Assembly (NCBI GenBank): GCA_020637295.1
Contig: JACJWF010000009.1
Location: forward strand, 1 to 64,000
Length of the DNA: 64,000 bases
Source of the DNA: Acidimicrobiaceae bacterium
GTDB taxonomy: Bacteria > Actinomycetota > Acidimicrobiia > Acidimicrobiales > Ilumatobacteraceae
Direction: 5' to 3'
The position numbers and the translations under genes are program-made. The notes below the pieces were generated by a model. The model was not told the DNA's origin and did no database searches. It saw only the letters and a program-made list of their open reading frames with translations. How positions within the stretch are numbered: the first letter of the stretch is position 1; the number at the start of each line of letters is the position of its first letter. Shown piece after piece: positions 23,526 to 32,525 of this stretch.

Positions 23526-24806
23526 GTGGTCACGGCCGGGTTCGACGTCGCCATCGTCGGCCTCGGGCCCACCGGGGCGGTGCTGGCCACGGTGCTCGGC
23601 GAGGCCGGCATTCGGACGGTGGTGTACGAGCGCGACCCCGCGCCGTACAGCCAGCCGCGGGCCTGCCACCTCGATGCGGAGATCGCCCGCCTGCTGGCCC
23701 GCCACGGGCTGGCGGACGAACTGCCGTCGCTGCTGACGGTGTCCGCCGGGATGGAGTACGTGGACCGGCCCGGCGGCCGGCGGCTGTTCACGTTCGAGGG
23801 CTTCGAGCGCGAGCCCCTGCTCGGCTGGCACGAGGACTACGTCTTCATCCAGCCCGAGCTGGAGACGGCCCTCCGGCGCCGTGTCGCCGAGTTCCGTCAC
23901 GTGACGATCCGCTGGTGCGAGGCACCGCCGCTCGACGCACTGCGGGCGGAGGCCCGGTTCGTGGTCGGCTGCGACGGCGCGTCCAGCGCGGTCCGCCGGG
24001 CCGCCGGCATCGGGTTCACCGACCTCGGCTACGACGAGCCGTGGCTGGTGGTGGACCTCGACCTCCACGCGGAGCCGGATCCCCCGCTGCCGCCGATCAT
24101 CCAGCAGGTGTGCGACCCTCGCCGCCTGGCCACCTTCGTGCCCGGCCACGCCGCCCACCGGCGCTGGGAGTTCCTGCTGGCCGAGGGCGAGGATCCCGAC
24201 CCGTGGACGCTGCTGGGGGAGTGGGGCATCGGTCCGCAGCACGGCACGCTGGTGCGGGCGGTGAAGTACCGGTTCCACGCGCTGGTTGCCGACCGCTGGC
24301 GTGAGGGGGACGTGTTCGTGGCCGGCGACGCCGCGCACATGATGCCGCCGTTCATGGGCCAGGGCCTGTGCAGCGGGATGCGCGACGCGGAGAACCTCGG
24401 CTGGAAGCTCGTCGAGGTGTTGGGCGGCGGCGACCCGGCCCTGCTGGAGACCTACCAGGCGGAGCGCAAGCCGCACACGGAGGACGTCATCCGCCTCAGC
24501 GTGGAGGCGGGCCGCACGCTGGCCCGCCTGGCCGCCGACCCCACCGACCTGCCCACCCCGTCCGCCCCGGACCCCACCCGCTGGTCGCGCCTCCCCGGCC
24601 TGCCCCTCGGCGAGTTCCCCCTCGGTCACCAGGTCCCCCAACCGGACCACCTGGACGACCGCCTCTCCCCGTGGTGCTGGGTGGCCGCCGACGACGGCTT
24701 CGTCGCACCCGACGGCCGTCCCGTGGTGGTCGAGCCCCGCGCCACCTACGGCCACCGCGCCGTCCTCGTCCGCCCCGACCGCACCATCGCCGCCCTCGCG
24801 GACTGA
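23526..24806 (+). CDS. FAD-dependent aromatic monooxygenase (MhpA/PheA-like)
   Basis: 426-aa class A flavin hydroxylase. The FAD-binding Rossmann motif is FDVAIVGLGPTGAVLATVLG, then CDGASSAVRR (the DG motif) and VFVAGDAAHMMPPFMGQG (second FAD motif). Closest by pattern to 3-(3-hydroxyphenyl)propionate hydroxylase. It would hydroxylate a phenolic acid to feed the extradiol dioxygenase. GTG 23526 is chosen for GAGGGGA 5 bp upstream; GTG 23496 would overlap the cupin stop (GTGA) and add 10 residues. The C-terminal ~60 residues are Pro/Asp-rich. Confidence 0.83.
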   Translation: MVTAGFDVAIVGLGPTGAVLATVLGEAGIRTVVYERDPAPYSQPRACHLDAEIARLLARHGLADELPSLLTVSAGMEYVDRPGGRRLFTFEGFEREPLLGWHEDYVFIQPELETALRRRVAEFRHVTIRWCEAPPLDALRAEARFVVGCDGASSAVRRAAGIGFTDLGYDEPWLVVDLDLHAEPDPPLPPIIQQVCDPRRLATFVPGHAAHRRWEFLLAEGEDPDPWTLLGEWGIGPQHGTLVRAVKYRFHALVADRWREGDVFVAGDAAHMMPPFMGQGLCSGMRDAENLGWKLVEVLGGGDPALLETYQAERKPHTEDVIRLSVEAGRTLARLAADPTDLPTPSAPDPTRWSRLPGLPLGEFPLGHQVPQPDHLDDRLSPWCWVAADDGFVAPDGRPVVVEPRATYGHRAVLVRPDRTIAALAD

Positions 24807-24844
24807 CCCCGACCCCCGCCGGCCCCCCTCCTCGCCCCGGCTGT

Positions 24845-25036
24845 TTCTGGGGCTGATCCTCACCATTCGCGGAACTGGGGCTGGATCTTCCCGGAAATGG
24901 TGCGATTCCGGACCTCAGAACGGTCGTGCCCCCAACCACCCCTCGCTGGTGATCGGTTGGTTCTGTGGTCCGGATTCGTGCGCAACCCGCAACGATCCAG
25001 CCCCAGTTCCCGGGATGGTCACGATCAGCCCCAGAA
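24845..25036. repeat. 192-bp imperfect palindromic element
   Basis: Two 77-nt arms (24845-24921 and 24960-25036) pair at about 60 positions, around a 38-nt loop. Each arm holds CTGGGGCTGATC and, 28 bp on, CTGGGGCTGGATC; the stretch GGAACTGGGGCTGGATC is identical in both. It fills most of the 267-bp space between the convergent monooxygenase and P450 genes, and no gene was found in it. It may act as a bidirectional terminator or be a non-autonomous mobile element. Confidence 0.75.
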
Positions 25037-25073
25037 CTGGTGGGCGGTCGCGGCGACGGGGTTGGGGCTCGGG

Positions 25074-26339
25074 TCAGCGGGGGACGAGGTGGAGGGGGAG
25101 GGCCTTCAGGCCGTTGATGAAGTTGCTGCGCACCCGCTTGGGGTCGCCGGTGAGCTCCACCCGGCGGACCCGCTGGGCCAGCGCGGCCAGGAAGGTGCGG
25201 ACCTCCAGCCGGGCCATCCACTGGCCGAGGCACAGGTGCGGCCCGCCGCCGCCAAACGTCACGTGACGATTCGGCGACCGGCCGAGATCGAATCGGTGCG
25301 GGTCGGGGAAGACCTCCGGGTCGAAGTTGGCCGCCAGGTACCACGTGACCACCTTGTCGCCCGCGGCCACCGGCACGCCACCGATCTCCGTCGCCACCGT
25401 GGCCGTACGGCGGAAGTGCAACTGGGGGCTGGTCCAGCGCAGGACTTCCTCCGTCGCCGAGTCCAGCAGCGACGGATCGGCGGCCAGCCGAGCCAGTTGA
25501 TCCGGGTGCTCGGCCAGCGCCAGCAGCCCCTGGGACAGCGAATGGCGGGTGGTCTCGTTGCCGGCGATCAGCAGCAGCAGGAAGAACGTCCCTTGCTCGC
25601 GCTCTGGCAGCGGCTCGCCGTCCACCAGCGCGTTGGACAGCACGGTCAGCAGGTCGCCACCGTCCACGCCCCGCCGGGCGACGGCCAGCCGGTGCACGTA
25701 CTCCAGCACCGTCAGGCTGACCGGGCTGCGGAACGGCAGCAGCCGGTACGGGTCGGTGTCGCCGTGGTCGCTGATCAGCGGCGAGTAGTCCGGGTCGGCG
25801 TTGTAGACGATCTGGTCGGCCCAGTGGAACAGCTGCGGCGCGTCCTCCTCCGGCACACCGAGCAGCCCGGTGATCATCCGGATCGGCAGGTCGCGGGCGA
25901 TGTCGTACACCCCGTCCGCGTCGCGCCCGATCGCCCGGTCCAGCACCTCGCCCACCAGGCGTTCCGCGTGGGCCGCGTAGGTCTCCACCGCCATCTTGCT
26001 GAACGTCGGGTTGACCAGTTGGCGCAGCTTGGTGTGCCGCGGCGGGTCGGTCTCCAGCATCGTCCGCCGGGCCGCCAGCGCGTCAGGCTCGAGCTCCTCG
26101 ATCTCCGTGCCGTCCACCTCGCTGGAGAACGTGCGCCAGTCCTTGTGCACGGCCACCACGTCCTCATGGCAGGTGAGCGACCAGAAGCCGCGCCCGTGGT
26201 GGCCCTTGTCCGTCTCGTTCACCCAGGCCACCGGCGCGGTGCGGCGGAACTCGTCGTAGGCGGCGTGGGGCACGCCCGCCTCGTAGACGTCGTGGGAGAG
26301 GATGTCCAGGTGGGGGAGGGTGTCCTGCCGTGCGGCCAC
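25074..26339 (-). CDS. Cytochrome P450
   Basis: 421-aa haem monooxygenase. The haem-ligand loop is TFGGGGPHLCLGQWMARLEV, the I-helix oxygen-activation motif is LIAGNETTRHS, and the K-helix ExxR is EEVLR. The N-terminal DPPRHTKLRQLVNPTFS is the usual C-helix region. The GNETTRH form is common among actinobacterial steroid/fatty-acid P450s such as CYP124/125/142, so a lipid substrate is possible (inference). GTG 26339 is the start with best fit; 17 bp separate it from the upstream transporter gene. No ferredoxin gene is adjacent. Confidence 0.9.
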   Translation of the reverse strand: MAARQDTLPHLDILSHDVYEAGVPHAAYDEFRRTAPVAWVNETDKGHHGRGFWSLTCHEDVVAVHKDWRTFSSEVDGTEIEELEPDALAARRTMLETDPPRHTKLRQLVNPTFSKMAVETYAAHAERLVGEVLDRAIGRDADGVYDIARDLPIRMITGLLGVPEEDAPQLFHWADQIVYNADPDYSPLISDHGDTDPYRLLPFRSPVSLTVLEYVHRLAVARRGVDGGDLLTVLSNALVDGEPLPEREQGTFFLLLLIAGNETTRHSLSQGLLALAEHPDQLARLAADPSLLDSATEEVLRWTSPQLHFRRTATVATEIGGVPVAAGDKVVTWYLAANFDPEVFPDPHRFDLGRSPNRHVTFGGGGPHLCLGQWMARLEVRTFLAALAQRVRRVELTGDPKRVRSNFINGLKALPLHLVPR

Positions 26340-26356
26340 GTCGACCAACCGGCCCG

Positions 26357-28129
26357 TCAGGCCTGCGAGCCGAGGTAGGCGGCGGCCACGGCCGGGTTGG
26401 CCCGCACCTCGTCCGGCGTGCCTTCGGCGAGCACCTGCCCTTCGGCCAGCACGACGATGTGGTCGCTGATCCGGGTGATGAAGCCGAGGTCGTGGTCGAT
26501 CACCAGCACCCCGGCGCCCACCTTGGCGGCCATCGCCCGCACGGACTCCACCATCGCCAAGCTCTCGGTGTCGCTCATGCCCGAGGTGGGCTCGTCGAGC
26601 AGCAGGAACTCCGGCGCCAGCGCCACGGCCCGGGCCAGCTCCAGCCGTCGCTGGTTGCCGTAGTCCAGCGTGCCGGCCGCCCGGTCGGCGAACTCCAGCA
26701 GCCCGGCGGACTCCAGCAGGTCGTCCACGTCGGGGCGCAGCCGGTGCGAGCGGTGGCGGGCGGCGACGGCCGACGTCAGCGCCACGTTGTCGCGCACGCT
26801 GAGGTTCTTGAAGAGGCGCAGGTTCTGGAATGTGCGGGCCAGCCCGGCGCGGGCCACCAGTACCGGTGGCGCGGTGGTGAGGTCCGTGGCGCCGAGCATC
26901 ACCGTGCCATCGGTCTCGTCCACCAGGCCGGTGATGACGTTGAACAGGGTGGTCTTGCCCGCACCGTTGGGGCCGATCAGGCCGACCACCTCGCCCGGGC
27001 GGACGGACAGGCTGGCGCCGTCCAGCGCGGTGAACCCGCCGAAGTGGACGATGATGCTCTTGGCGTGCAGCGTGTCCGACCCCGGGTTGGGCTCCACGGG
27101 CTCGTGCATCCGCCGGCGGTACATCGTCCGGCGCAGCCAACCCGCCAGGTCGCGGTCGCCGAGCAGGCCGCCCGGGCGCAGGATCATCACGGCCAGCATC
27201 GTGGCGCCGAGGAAGAGGTCGGGGAAGCGCTCGATGTCCCACCGCTGCGGGTCGCCGAGCTGGCGGAACAGCTCGTTCCCTGCCGTGATGATGACCGTGC
27301 CGAGGACTGCGCCGCTGACGGTGCGCATGCCACCCACCACCATCATCACGAGGATGAGGATCCCGGCGTCGAGCGTGAACTGCTTGGGGTTGACGTTGCC
27401 CAGCGACTGGGCCCGCAGGGAGCCGCCGAGGGCCATCAACCCCATGGACACCACCCACGCCGCATAGCGGCTGGAGAACAGGCGGATGCCCAGCGCCGGC
27501 GCCGCCAGTTCGTCCTCCCGGGTGGCGATGGAGAACCGGCCGATGCGAGTCTCCTGGAACTGGTGGGCGACGACGAGCGCGACGAGAGCGCCCACCCACA
27601 GCCAGCCGTTGCCCCGGATGATGGGGATGCCGGTCAGACCACCGGCGCCGCGAGTGAGCTCTCCCCAGTTCTTCACCACCTGGTCCACCACGAACAGTGC
27701 CGCGAGGGTGATCATCGTGGGGGCAAGACCACCTGCTCGGCAGACGGCGATCCCGAAGATCGCGCCGATCACCATCGTGACGGCGACTGCGAAGATCGTG
27801 GCCGCCACCGGCCCCATGTGCGTGTCCGCCAGCCCGAACGGGATGTCGGGCAGCGACTTGGCCTTGGCAGCCACCGGGATGGCCACGATCGCGGTGGCGT
27901 ATGCACCGATCTGGGCGAACGCCATGTGGCCGAAGCTGAGGACCCCGGTGTTGCCGATGAACACCTGCATGCCGAGCACGAGGATGAAGTTCGACAACAT
28001 CTCGCTGATCAGCAGGACCCGTGACGAGCCGCCGGTCTGCGTGTATGCGGTTGTGAGCGCCCAGACCACCGCAAGGAGTGCCGCACTGGCGATGGTGGAG
28101 CGGCCGAGCCGCTGGCCGATGGCGCCCAT
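26357..28129 (-). CDS. Fused LivM permease-LivG ATPase of branched-chain-type ABC transporter
   Basis: 590-aa fusion. Residues ~1-330 form a LivM-type permease with about nine helices; TGVLSFGHMAFAQIGAYATA is its signature. After a linker (MHEPVEPNPGSDTLHA) comes a LivG-type ATPase: Walker A LIGPNGAGKTT, signature replaced by LDYGNQRRLELARAVALAPE (typical LivG), Walker B LLLDEPTSGMS and switch His in VIDHDLGFI. ATG 28129 overlaps the livH stop. Fused LivMG proteins are known but less common than separate subunits. Confidence 0.9.
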   Translation of the reverse strand: MGAIGQRLGRSTIASAALLAVVWALTTAYTQTGGSSRVLLISEMLSNFILVLGMQVFIGNTGVLSFGHMAFAQIGAYATAIVAIPVAAKAKSLPDIPFGLADTHMGPVAATIFAVAVTMVIGAIFGIAVCRAGGLAPTMITLAALFVVDQVVKNWGELTRGAGGLTGIPIIRGNGWLWVGALVALVVAHQFQETRIGRFSIATREDELAAPALGIRLFSSRYAAWVVSMGLMALGGSLRAQSLGNVNPKQFTLDAGILILVMMVVGGMRTVSGAVLGTVIITAGNELFRQLGDPQRWDIERFPDLFLGATMLAVMILRPGGLLGDRDLAGWLRRTMYRRRMHEPVEPNPGSDTLHAKSIIVHFGGFTALDGASLSVRPGEVVGLIGPNGAGKTTLFNVITGLVDETDGTVMLGATDLTTAPPVLVARAGLARTFQNLRLFKNLSVRDNVALTSAVAARHRSHRLRPDVDDLLESAGLLEFADRAAGTLDYGNQRRLELARAVALAPEFLLLDEPTSGMSDTESLAMVESVRAMAAKVGAGVLVIDHDLGFITRISDHIVVLAEGQVLAEGTPDEVRANPAVAAAYLGSQA

Positions 28130-29025
28130 CACACCCGCTCCGCGTGCGAGACCTTGAAGATGCCATCCGGTCGGATCACGAAGAAGGCGGCGATCAGGAT
28201 GTACACGGCTGCTGGGGCGAACTTGTCCCAGCCGGTGGCCACGTCCGGCAGGTACGCCCTGGTCAGCGTCTCCAGCAGGCCGAGCACCAGCCCGCCCATC
28301 ACCGCGCCCGTGAAGCTGCCCAGCCCACCGATGACCGCGGCGATGACCGCCTTCAGCAGCCAGTCGCTCCCGAGGGTGGGTTCGGCCGAAGGGGTCCGCA
28401 TGAGGATGAGGCACGCGGCCACACCGGCCAGCAGGCCGGCGAAGGCGAACGCCCCGGAGATGACCCGGTTGGCCCGCACGCCCATCAGGCGGGCAGCATC
28501 GAAGTCCTCCGCGGCGCCGCGCACCGCCACGCCGAACAGGGTGCGCTTGAACACGATGGCGGTGACGACCATCGTCGCGGCGGTGACGCCGATGGTGACC
28601 AGGTCCATCACCTCGAACTTGATGCCCAGCAGCTCGAACTGGTTGAACACCCACTTCGGCTTCCGGAACGTGCGCTGCTTGGAGGAGATGAAGATCTGCC
28701 ACAGGGCGTGTGACAGGCGCTCCAGCGCGAACGAGGTGAGCAGGAGGGTGAACGGGCTGGCGTTGCGCACCCAGCGGAACGCGACCAGCTCGGTGAGCAC
28801 GGACGCCAGCGCGGCGCTGGCGAGGATGGCCACGGGCATCCACCACCAGCTGCCGCCGTGGAGGAAGAAGAAGTAGGACGTGTAGGCACCCACGGTGATC
28901 AGCTCGCCGTGGGCGAAGTTGACCAGGTGCATCACGCCGAAGATGAGGGAGATGCCGAGCGCCAGCAGGGCATAGGTGCTGCCCACGCCGAGCCCGTCGA
29001 CGATCGTCTGGATCAGTTTGGTCAT
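28129..29025 (-). CDS. livH: Branched-chain amino-acid-type ABC permease LivH
   Basis: 298-aa integral membrane permease with ~8 helices. The N-terminal GLGVGSTYALLALGISLIFG and VNFAHGELITVGAYTSYFFF are the LivH family hallmarks. It pairs with the LivM half of the downstream fusion. ATG 29025 overlaps livF (ATGA) and its stop overlaps livMG (TGATG), so livF-livH-livMG are translationally coupled. The substrate may be amino acids, amides or urea; sequence alone does not decide. Confidence 0.9.
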   Translation of the reverse strand: MTKLIQTIVDGLGVGSTYALLALGISLIFGVMHLVNFAHGELITVGAYTSYFFFLHGGSWWWMPVAILASAALASVLTELVAFRWVRNASPFTLLLTSFALERLSHALWQIFISSKQRTFRKPKWVFNQFELLGIKFEVMDLVTIGVTAATMVVTAIVFKRTLFGVAVRGAAEDFDAARLMGVRANRVISGAFAFAGLLAGVAACLILMRTPSAEPTLGSDWLLKAVIAAVIGGLGSFTGAVMGGLVLGLLETLTRAYLPDVATGWDKFAPAAVYILIAAFFVIRPDGIFKVSHAERV

Positions 29026-29735
29026 GCGCCGTCCGCTCCACCGATGAACGATTCGAACAGGCCCTGGTCGGCGGCCAGGTCGGCGCCGCTCCCTTCGGCC
29101 ACGAGATGGCCGGTGCGCAGGATGTACCCGCGGTCGGCCAGTTGCAGCGCCCGCGTGGCGTTCTGCTCCACCACCAGGAGGGTGCGGCCCTCCTTGCGCA
29201 GGCGGTCCAGGAGGTCGAACACCACGTCCACCAGCGTGGGAGCCAGGCCGAGCGTCGGCTCGTCCAGCAGCAGCAGCTTCGGGTCGCACATCAGCGCCCG
29301 GGCCACGGCCAGCTGCTGGGCCTCGCCGCCCGAGAGGAACCCGGCCGAGGTGCTCCACTTGGCCCGCAGCACCGGGAAGAGGTCGGCCATCTCGTGCACC
29401 CGGCTCACCCGCTGGTGCAGGCGAAGGGTGGAGCCGCCGAGGCGGAGGTTCTCCTCCACCGTGAGGTCCTTGAAGATCCGCCGGTGCTCGGGCACCAGCG
29501 CCAGGCCGGCCCGTACGAGGTCGGCCGGCTCGGCGCCGGTGATGTCGGCTCCGTTGAACCGGACGGTGCCGTCTGCGGGCCGGAGCAGGCCGGCGACCGT
29601 GTTGAGCAGGGTGGTCTTGCCGGCCCCGTTGGGGCCGACCAGCGCCACCACCTCCCCGGCGTTGACGTTGATCGTGACGCCGTGCAGGGCCGTGATGGCC
29701 CCGTAGCGGGTGGTGAGCTGGTCGACCTCCAACAT
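29022..29735 (-). CDS. livF: Branched-chain amino-acid-type ABC ATPase LivF
   Basis: 237-aa ATPase: Walker A LVGPNGAGKTT, ABC signature LSGGEAQQLAVARAL, Walker B LLLLDEPTLGLAP, and the LivF-type end VVEQNATRALQLADRGYIL. It supplies the second nucleotide-binding domain beside the LivG half of the fusion. The gene starts 28 bp after the substrate-binding protein gene, completing the set livK-livF-livH-livMG. Confidence 0.92.
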   Translation of the reverse strand: MLEVDQLTTRYGAITALHGVTINVNAGEVVALVGPNGAGKTTLLNTVAGLLRPADGTVRFNGADITGAEPADLVRAGLALVPEHRRIFKDLTVEENLRLGGSTLRLHQRVSRVHEMADLFPVLRAKWSTSAGFLSGGEAQQLAVARALMCDPKLLLLDEPTLGLAPTLVDVVFDLLDRLRKEGRTLLVVEQNATRALQLADRGYILRTGHLVAEGSGADLAADQGLFESFIGGADGA

Positions 29736-29763
29736 GGGCGAATTCCCTCAGCCGGCCAGCAGG

Positions 29764-31020
29764 TCAGCCGGCGATGTAGTCGGGGCGCATCAGCTCGACG
29801 AGGGCCGGTGCACCGTTCTCGACGGTCAGGATGGCAACGTCCTTCTCGGGCACGCCGTTGGCGCCCTTGTAGGTGACCGAGCCGGTGGTGACCTTCAGGT
29901 TCTCCAGGTTGTCGATGGCGCTGATCAGCGCATCCGGTTCCACCGAGCAGGCAGTGGTGGCGGCGGCGGCGATGATCTGGACGGCGTCGGCCGACAGGGC
30001 GCCGAAGCTGATGGTCTCGATGTTGGCGCCGGCCGCGGCGGCGGTGTCCAGGAAGGACTGCACGTCGTTGTCGGCCGTCGGGAACGTGTGGGCGGCGAAG
30101 TACACGCCGTTGGCCACGTCACCGGCGCTCCACACCACGGTGGCGTCGAACGCGTCGGCGCCCATCACCACGATGTCGCCGAGGCCGGCAGCGTCGAGCT
30201 GCTCCATCAGCGTCTGGATCTGCGGCATCACCATCGCGGTGTACAGCACCTGCGGCTTCTCCGACAGGTTGGAGATGTCGTTGACCTGCGTGGAGAAGTC
30301 GGCGTCGGCCAGGCTGAACGCGTAGTCGCCGATCATCGTGCCGCCACCGTGCTCGAAGGCATCGGCGAAGTACTCCGGGTTGCCGGAGAAGTACACGTCG
30401 TCGGTGCTGGAGAACGTGACGGCGCTGGTGTACCCCTGCTCCAGTGCGAACTGCGCCATCGCCGAGGATTGCACCGGGTCGCTGAAGGTGCTGAGGAAGG
30501 CGCCCCGCGACGGGTCGGCCAGCGACGGGTCGGTGGTGGCCATGAACACGATTGGGGCCTGGCCGTTGACCGTGTCGGTCAGCGGGGCGCCGGTGTTGGC
30601 GAACGGCGGGCCGATGATGGCGTTGACGCCGTCGTCGAGCATCTCCTGGGCGGCGCGCTGGGTGGCGGCGGGATCGCCCTGGATGTCCTTCACCACATAC
30701 TCCACCGGCAGGCCGCCGACGCCACCGGCGTCGTTGATGATGTCCACCATCACCTGGGCGGCTTCCGAGCCGGGCCCGTCGGAGAACCCGCCCAGCTCGC
30801 CGAGGTCGGCGGCGAAGCCGATCTTCAGTGGCTCGGTGAGCGTGCAGTCACCACTGGGAGTGGTGCCCGGGGCCTCGCTGCCGCTGGGTGCGGTGGTGTC
30901 CGTGCCGCTGTCGGCCGTGGTCGGCGCCGCGGTGTCGGCCGTGCCGTTGTCGTCGTCGCTGCAGGCGGCGGCCACGAGGGCCAGTGCTGCCACGGCGACC
31001 GGAATGAGTCGCTTCTTCAT
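29764..31020 (-). CDS. livK: LivK-like substrate-binding lipoprotein
   Basis: 418-aa periplasmic-binding protein of the type I (leucine/amide) fold. Signal peptide with lipobox LVAAAC, then a Thr/Ala/Ser-rich tether of ~35 residues, then LKIGFAADLGELGGFSDG at the start of the binding domain; VNAIIGPPFANTGAPL follows. ATG 31020 has AGGGGGA upstream, and a longer in-frame extension is rejected because it would bury the signal peptide. First gene of the transporter operon; its promoter must lie in the 125-bp gap to the divergent synthetase gene. Confidence 0.9.
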   Translation of the reverse strand: MKKRLIPVAVAALALVAAACSDDDNGTADTAAPTTADSGTDTTAPSGSEAPGTTPSGDCTLTEPLKIGFAADLGELGGFSDGPGSEAAQVMVDIINDAGGVGGLPVEYVVKDIQGDPAATQRAAQEMLDDGVNAIIGPPFANTGAPLTDTVNGQAPIVFMATTDPSLADPSRGAFLSTFSDPVQSSAMAQFALEQGYTSAVTFSSTDDVYFSGNPEYFADAFEHGGGTMIGDYAFSLADADFSTQVNDISNLSEKPQVLYTAMVMPQIQTLMEQLDAAGLGDIVVMGADAFDATVVWSAGDVANGVYFAAHTFPTADNDVQSFLDTAAAAGANIETISFGALSADAVQIIAAAATTACSVEPDALISAIDNLENLKVTTGSVTYKGANGVPEKDVAILTVENGAPALVELMRPDYIAG

Positions 31021-31130
31021 GTTCCCCCTGTATCCGAGGAGCCACCGGGTCGGCGGCGTCGGGCAATGAGAGGCCGATGGTAGCCCACCGAAATGCTTTG
31101 GGGACAAACGATCGGTCACGGTTGGTTTGC

Positions 31131-31136
31131 TATCGT
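31131..31136 (+). promoter_or_regulatory. Leaderless -10 element (TATCGT)
   Basis: TATCGT is 9 nt before ATG 31146, without Shine-Dalgarno. It lies in the region divergent from livK. Confidence 0.5.
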
Positions 31137-31145
31137 GCGCGCCCT

Positions 31146-32459
31146 ATGGCGAACCGACGCGTACGAGTGATGTGGAGCGATCTCAACGGGCTGTCCCATG
31201 GGCGGTACGTGCCTGAGCGGCGCCTGCACGAGCACGGCCACCACGCCGTCACCACCCTGACGATGACCATCGAGCGGGAGATCCTCCCGGTGGACGGCTA
31301 CGCCGCGGATGTCGGGTTCCCTGATCTCACCACCGTGCCGCTGGCGGAGACCCGCCGGCCGGGGTGGGAGCCGGACACGGATGTGGTCATCGCCGACCTG
31401 GAGTTCCAGGGTGAGCCGCTGGCGCTGGGGCCGCGCAACGCGCTGAAGCGTGCGGTGGAGGCATGGCGGGCGCTCGGTTACGAGCCGATGCTGGGCTTCG
31501 AGATGGAGTTCTACGTGATGCAGCCGGACGCCGACGCGCCCGGCGGGTTCGGCCCGCTGCGGATCCCGTCGCACCGGGTGTACGGCGTGGGCATGGGCGG
31601 CGACAACACGGGCCTGATGTTCGACATGTTCGACGCCGCGGAGCACATCGGCCTGGACGTGGAGGGGATCATGGGCGAGTTCCACCCCGGCCAGATGGAG
31701 CTCAACATGAAGTACGGCCCGGCGATGGACGCCGCCGACCGGGCATTCATCTGCAAGGAGATGACCCGCGAGATCGCCGCCGCCAAGGGCTACTGCGCCA
31801 CGTACATGGGCCGGCCGATCGCCGAGTACGTGGGCAGCGGCCTGCACGTCAACTTCTCGCTCAGCCCGGTGGAGGGTGGTCACAACGCGTTCGACGACAA
31901 GTCCGCCGAGTACGGCCTGTCGTCCCTGGCCCGCCAGTGCCTCGGCGGCCTCATCGCCCACCACGAGGGCATCGCCGCCCTGTCCGCCCCCACCGTCAAC
32001 AGCTACAAGCGGCTGATCCCCGGGATCATCGCCGGCTACTGGGCCAACTGGGGGCTGGACAACCGCATCAGCACCTACCGGGTGCCCGGCGAGCGTGGGG
32101 CATCCACTCGCATCGAGAACCGCATGCCCTGCGGTTCGGCCAACCCCTACCTGGCTGCGGCGGCGATGCTCAATGCCGCGCTCCTCGGCGTGGTGGACGG
32201 GCTGGACTGCGGCGACCCTCAGGTGGGCGACGGCGACGCTGAGCCGAACACCGACCGCCACACCCCGCACACCCTGTGGGACGCGCTGGACGCGTATGAG
32301 GCGGACAGCCTGCTGTGCGAGGCCATGGGCGCCGACCTCACCCGCTGCTTCGTCACCATCCGGCGCGACGAGGTGGCCCGCTGGCAGGCCACCGGCAACG
32401 AGTTCTCGGTGGAGGACGTCACCGCCTGGGAGCTCAACGAGTACCTGCCGTTCTACTGA
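31146..32459 (+). CDS. Glutamine-synthetase-family enzyme (GlnA-like / gamma-glutamyl ligase)
   Basis: 437-aa ligase of the GS fold. Metal-binding strands include LGFEMEFYVM (first catalytic Glu) and IMGEFHPGQMELNMKYG. GSGLHVNFSLSP carries the conserved His, and STRIENRMPCGSANPYLAAA matches the R-x-E and C-terminal Glu region. The N-terminal domain (WSDLNGLSHGRYVPERRL) is like the GlnA3/GlnA4 or PuuA group rather than housekeeping GlnA, which has VRFTDxxG and an adenylylated Tyr motif. A gamma-glutamylation role on an amine is therefore inferred. Confidence 0.8.
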   Translation: MANRRVRVMWSDLNGLSHGRYVPERRLHEHGHHAVTTLTMTIEREILPVDGYAADVGFPDLTTVPLAETRRPGWEPDTDVVIADLEFQGEPLALGPRNALKRAVEAWRALGYEPMLGFEMEFYVMQPDADAPGGFGPLRIPSHRVYGVGMGGDNTGLMFDMFDAAEHIGLDVEGIMGEFHPGQMELNMKYGPAMDAADRAFICKEMTREIAAAKGYCATYMGRPIAEYVGSGLHVNFSLSPVEGGHNAFDDKSAEYGLSSLARQCLGGLIAHHEGIAALSAPTVNSYKRLIPGIIAGYWANWGLDNRISTYRVPGERGASTRIENRMPCGSANPYLAAAAMLNAALLGVVDGLDCGDPQVGDGDAEPNTDRHTPHTLWDALDAYEADSLLCEAMGADLTRCFVTIRRDEVARWQATGNEFSVEDVTAWELNEYLPFY

Positions 32460-32463
32460 CCCC

Positions 32464-32519
32464 GTCCAAGTTGGCGGTCAGTGGCGGTGGTACCGCACCT
32501 CACCGCCAACTTGGGGGAC
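32464..32519. terminator. Bidirectional terminator hairpin
   Basis: Perfect 13-bp arms CCAAGTTGGCGGT (32466-32478) and its complement (32502-32514), with a nested GCGGT/ACCGC stem at 32484-32496. It occupies the gap between the convergent synthetase and GNAT genes. Confidence 0.75.
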
Positions 32520-32525
32520 GCTGGG

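Noticed and set aside
24897..26378. 493-codon plus-strand reading frame opposite the P450 gene
   Set aside because: Antisense shadow. Composition is His/Arg/Gln/Val-rich without motifs, while the minus strand encodes a complete P450.
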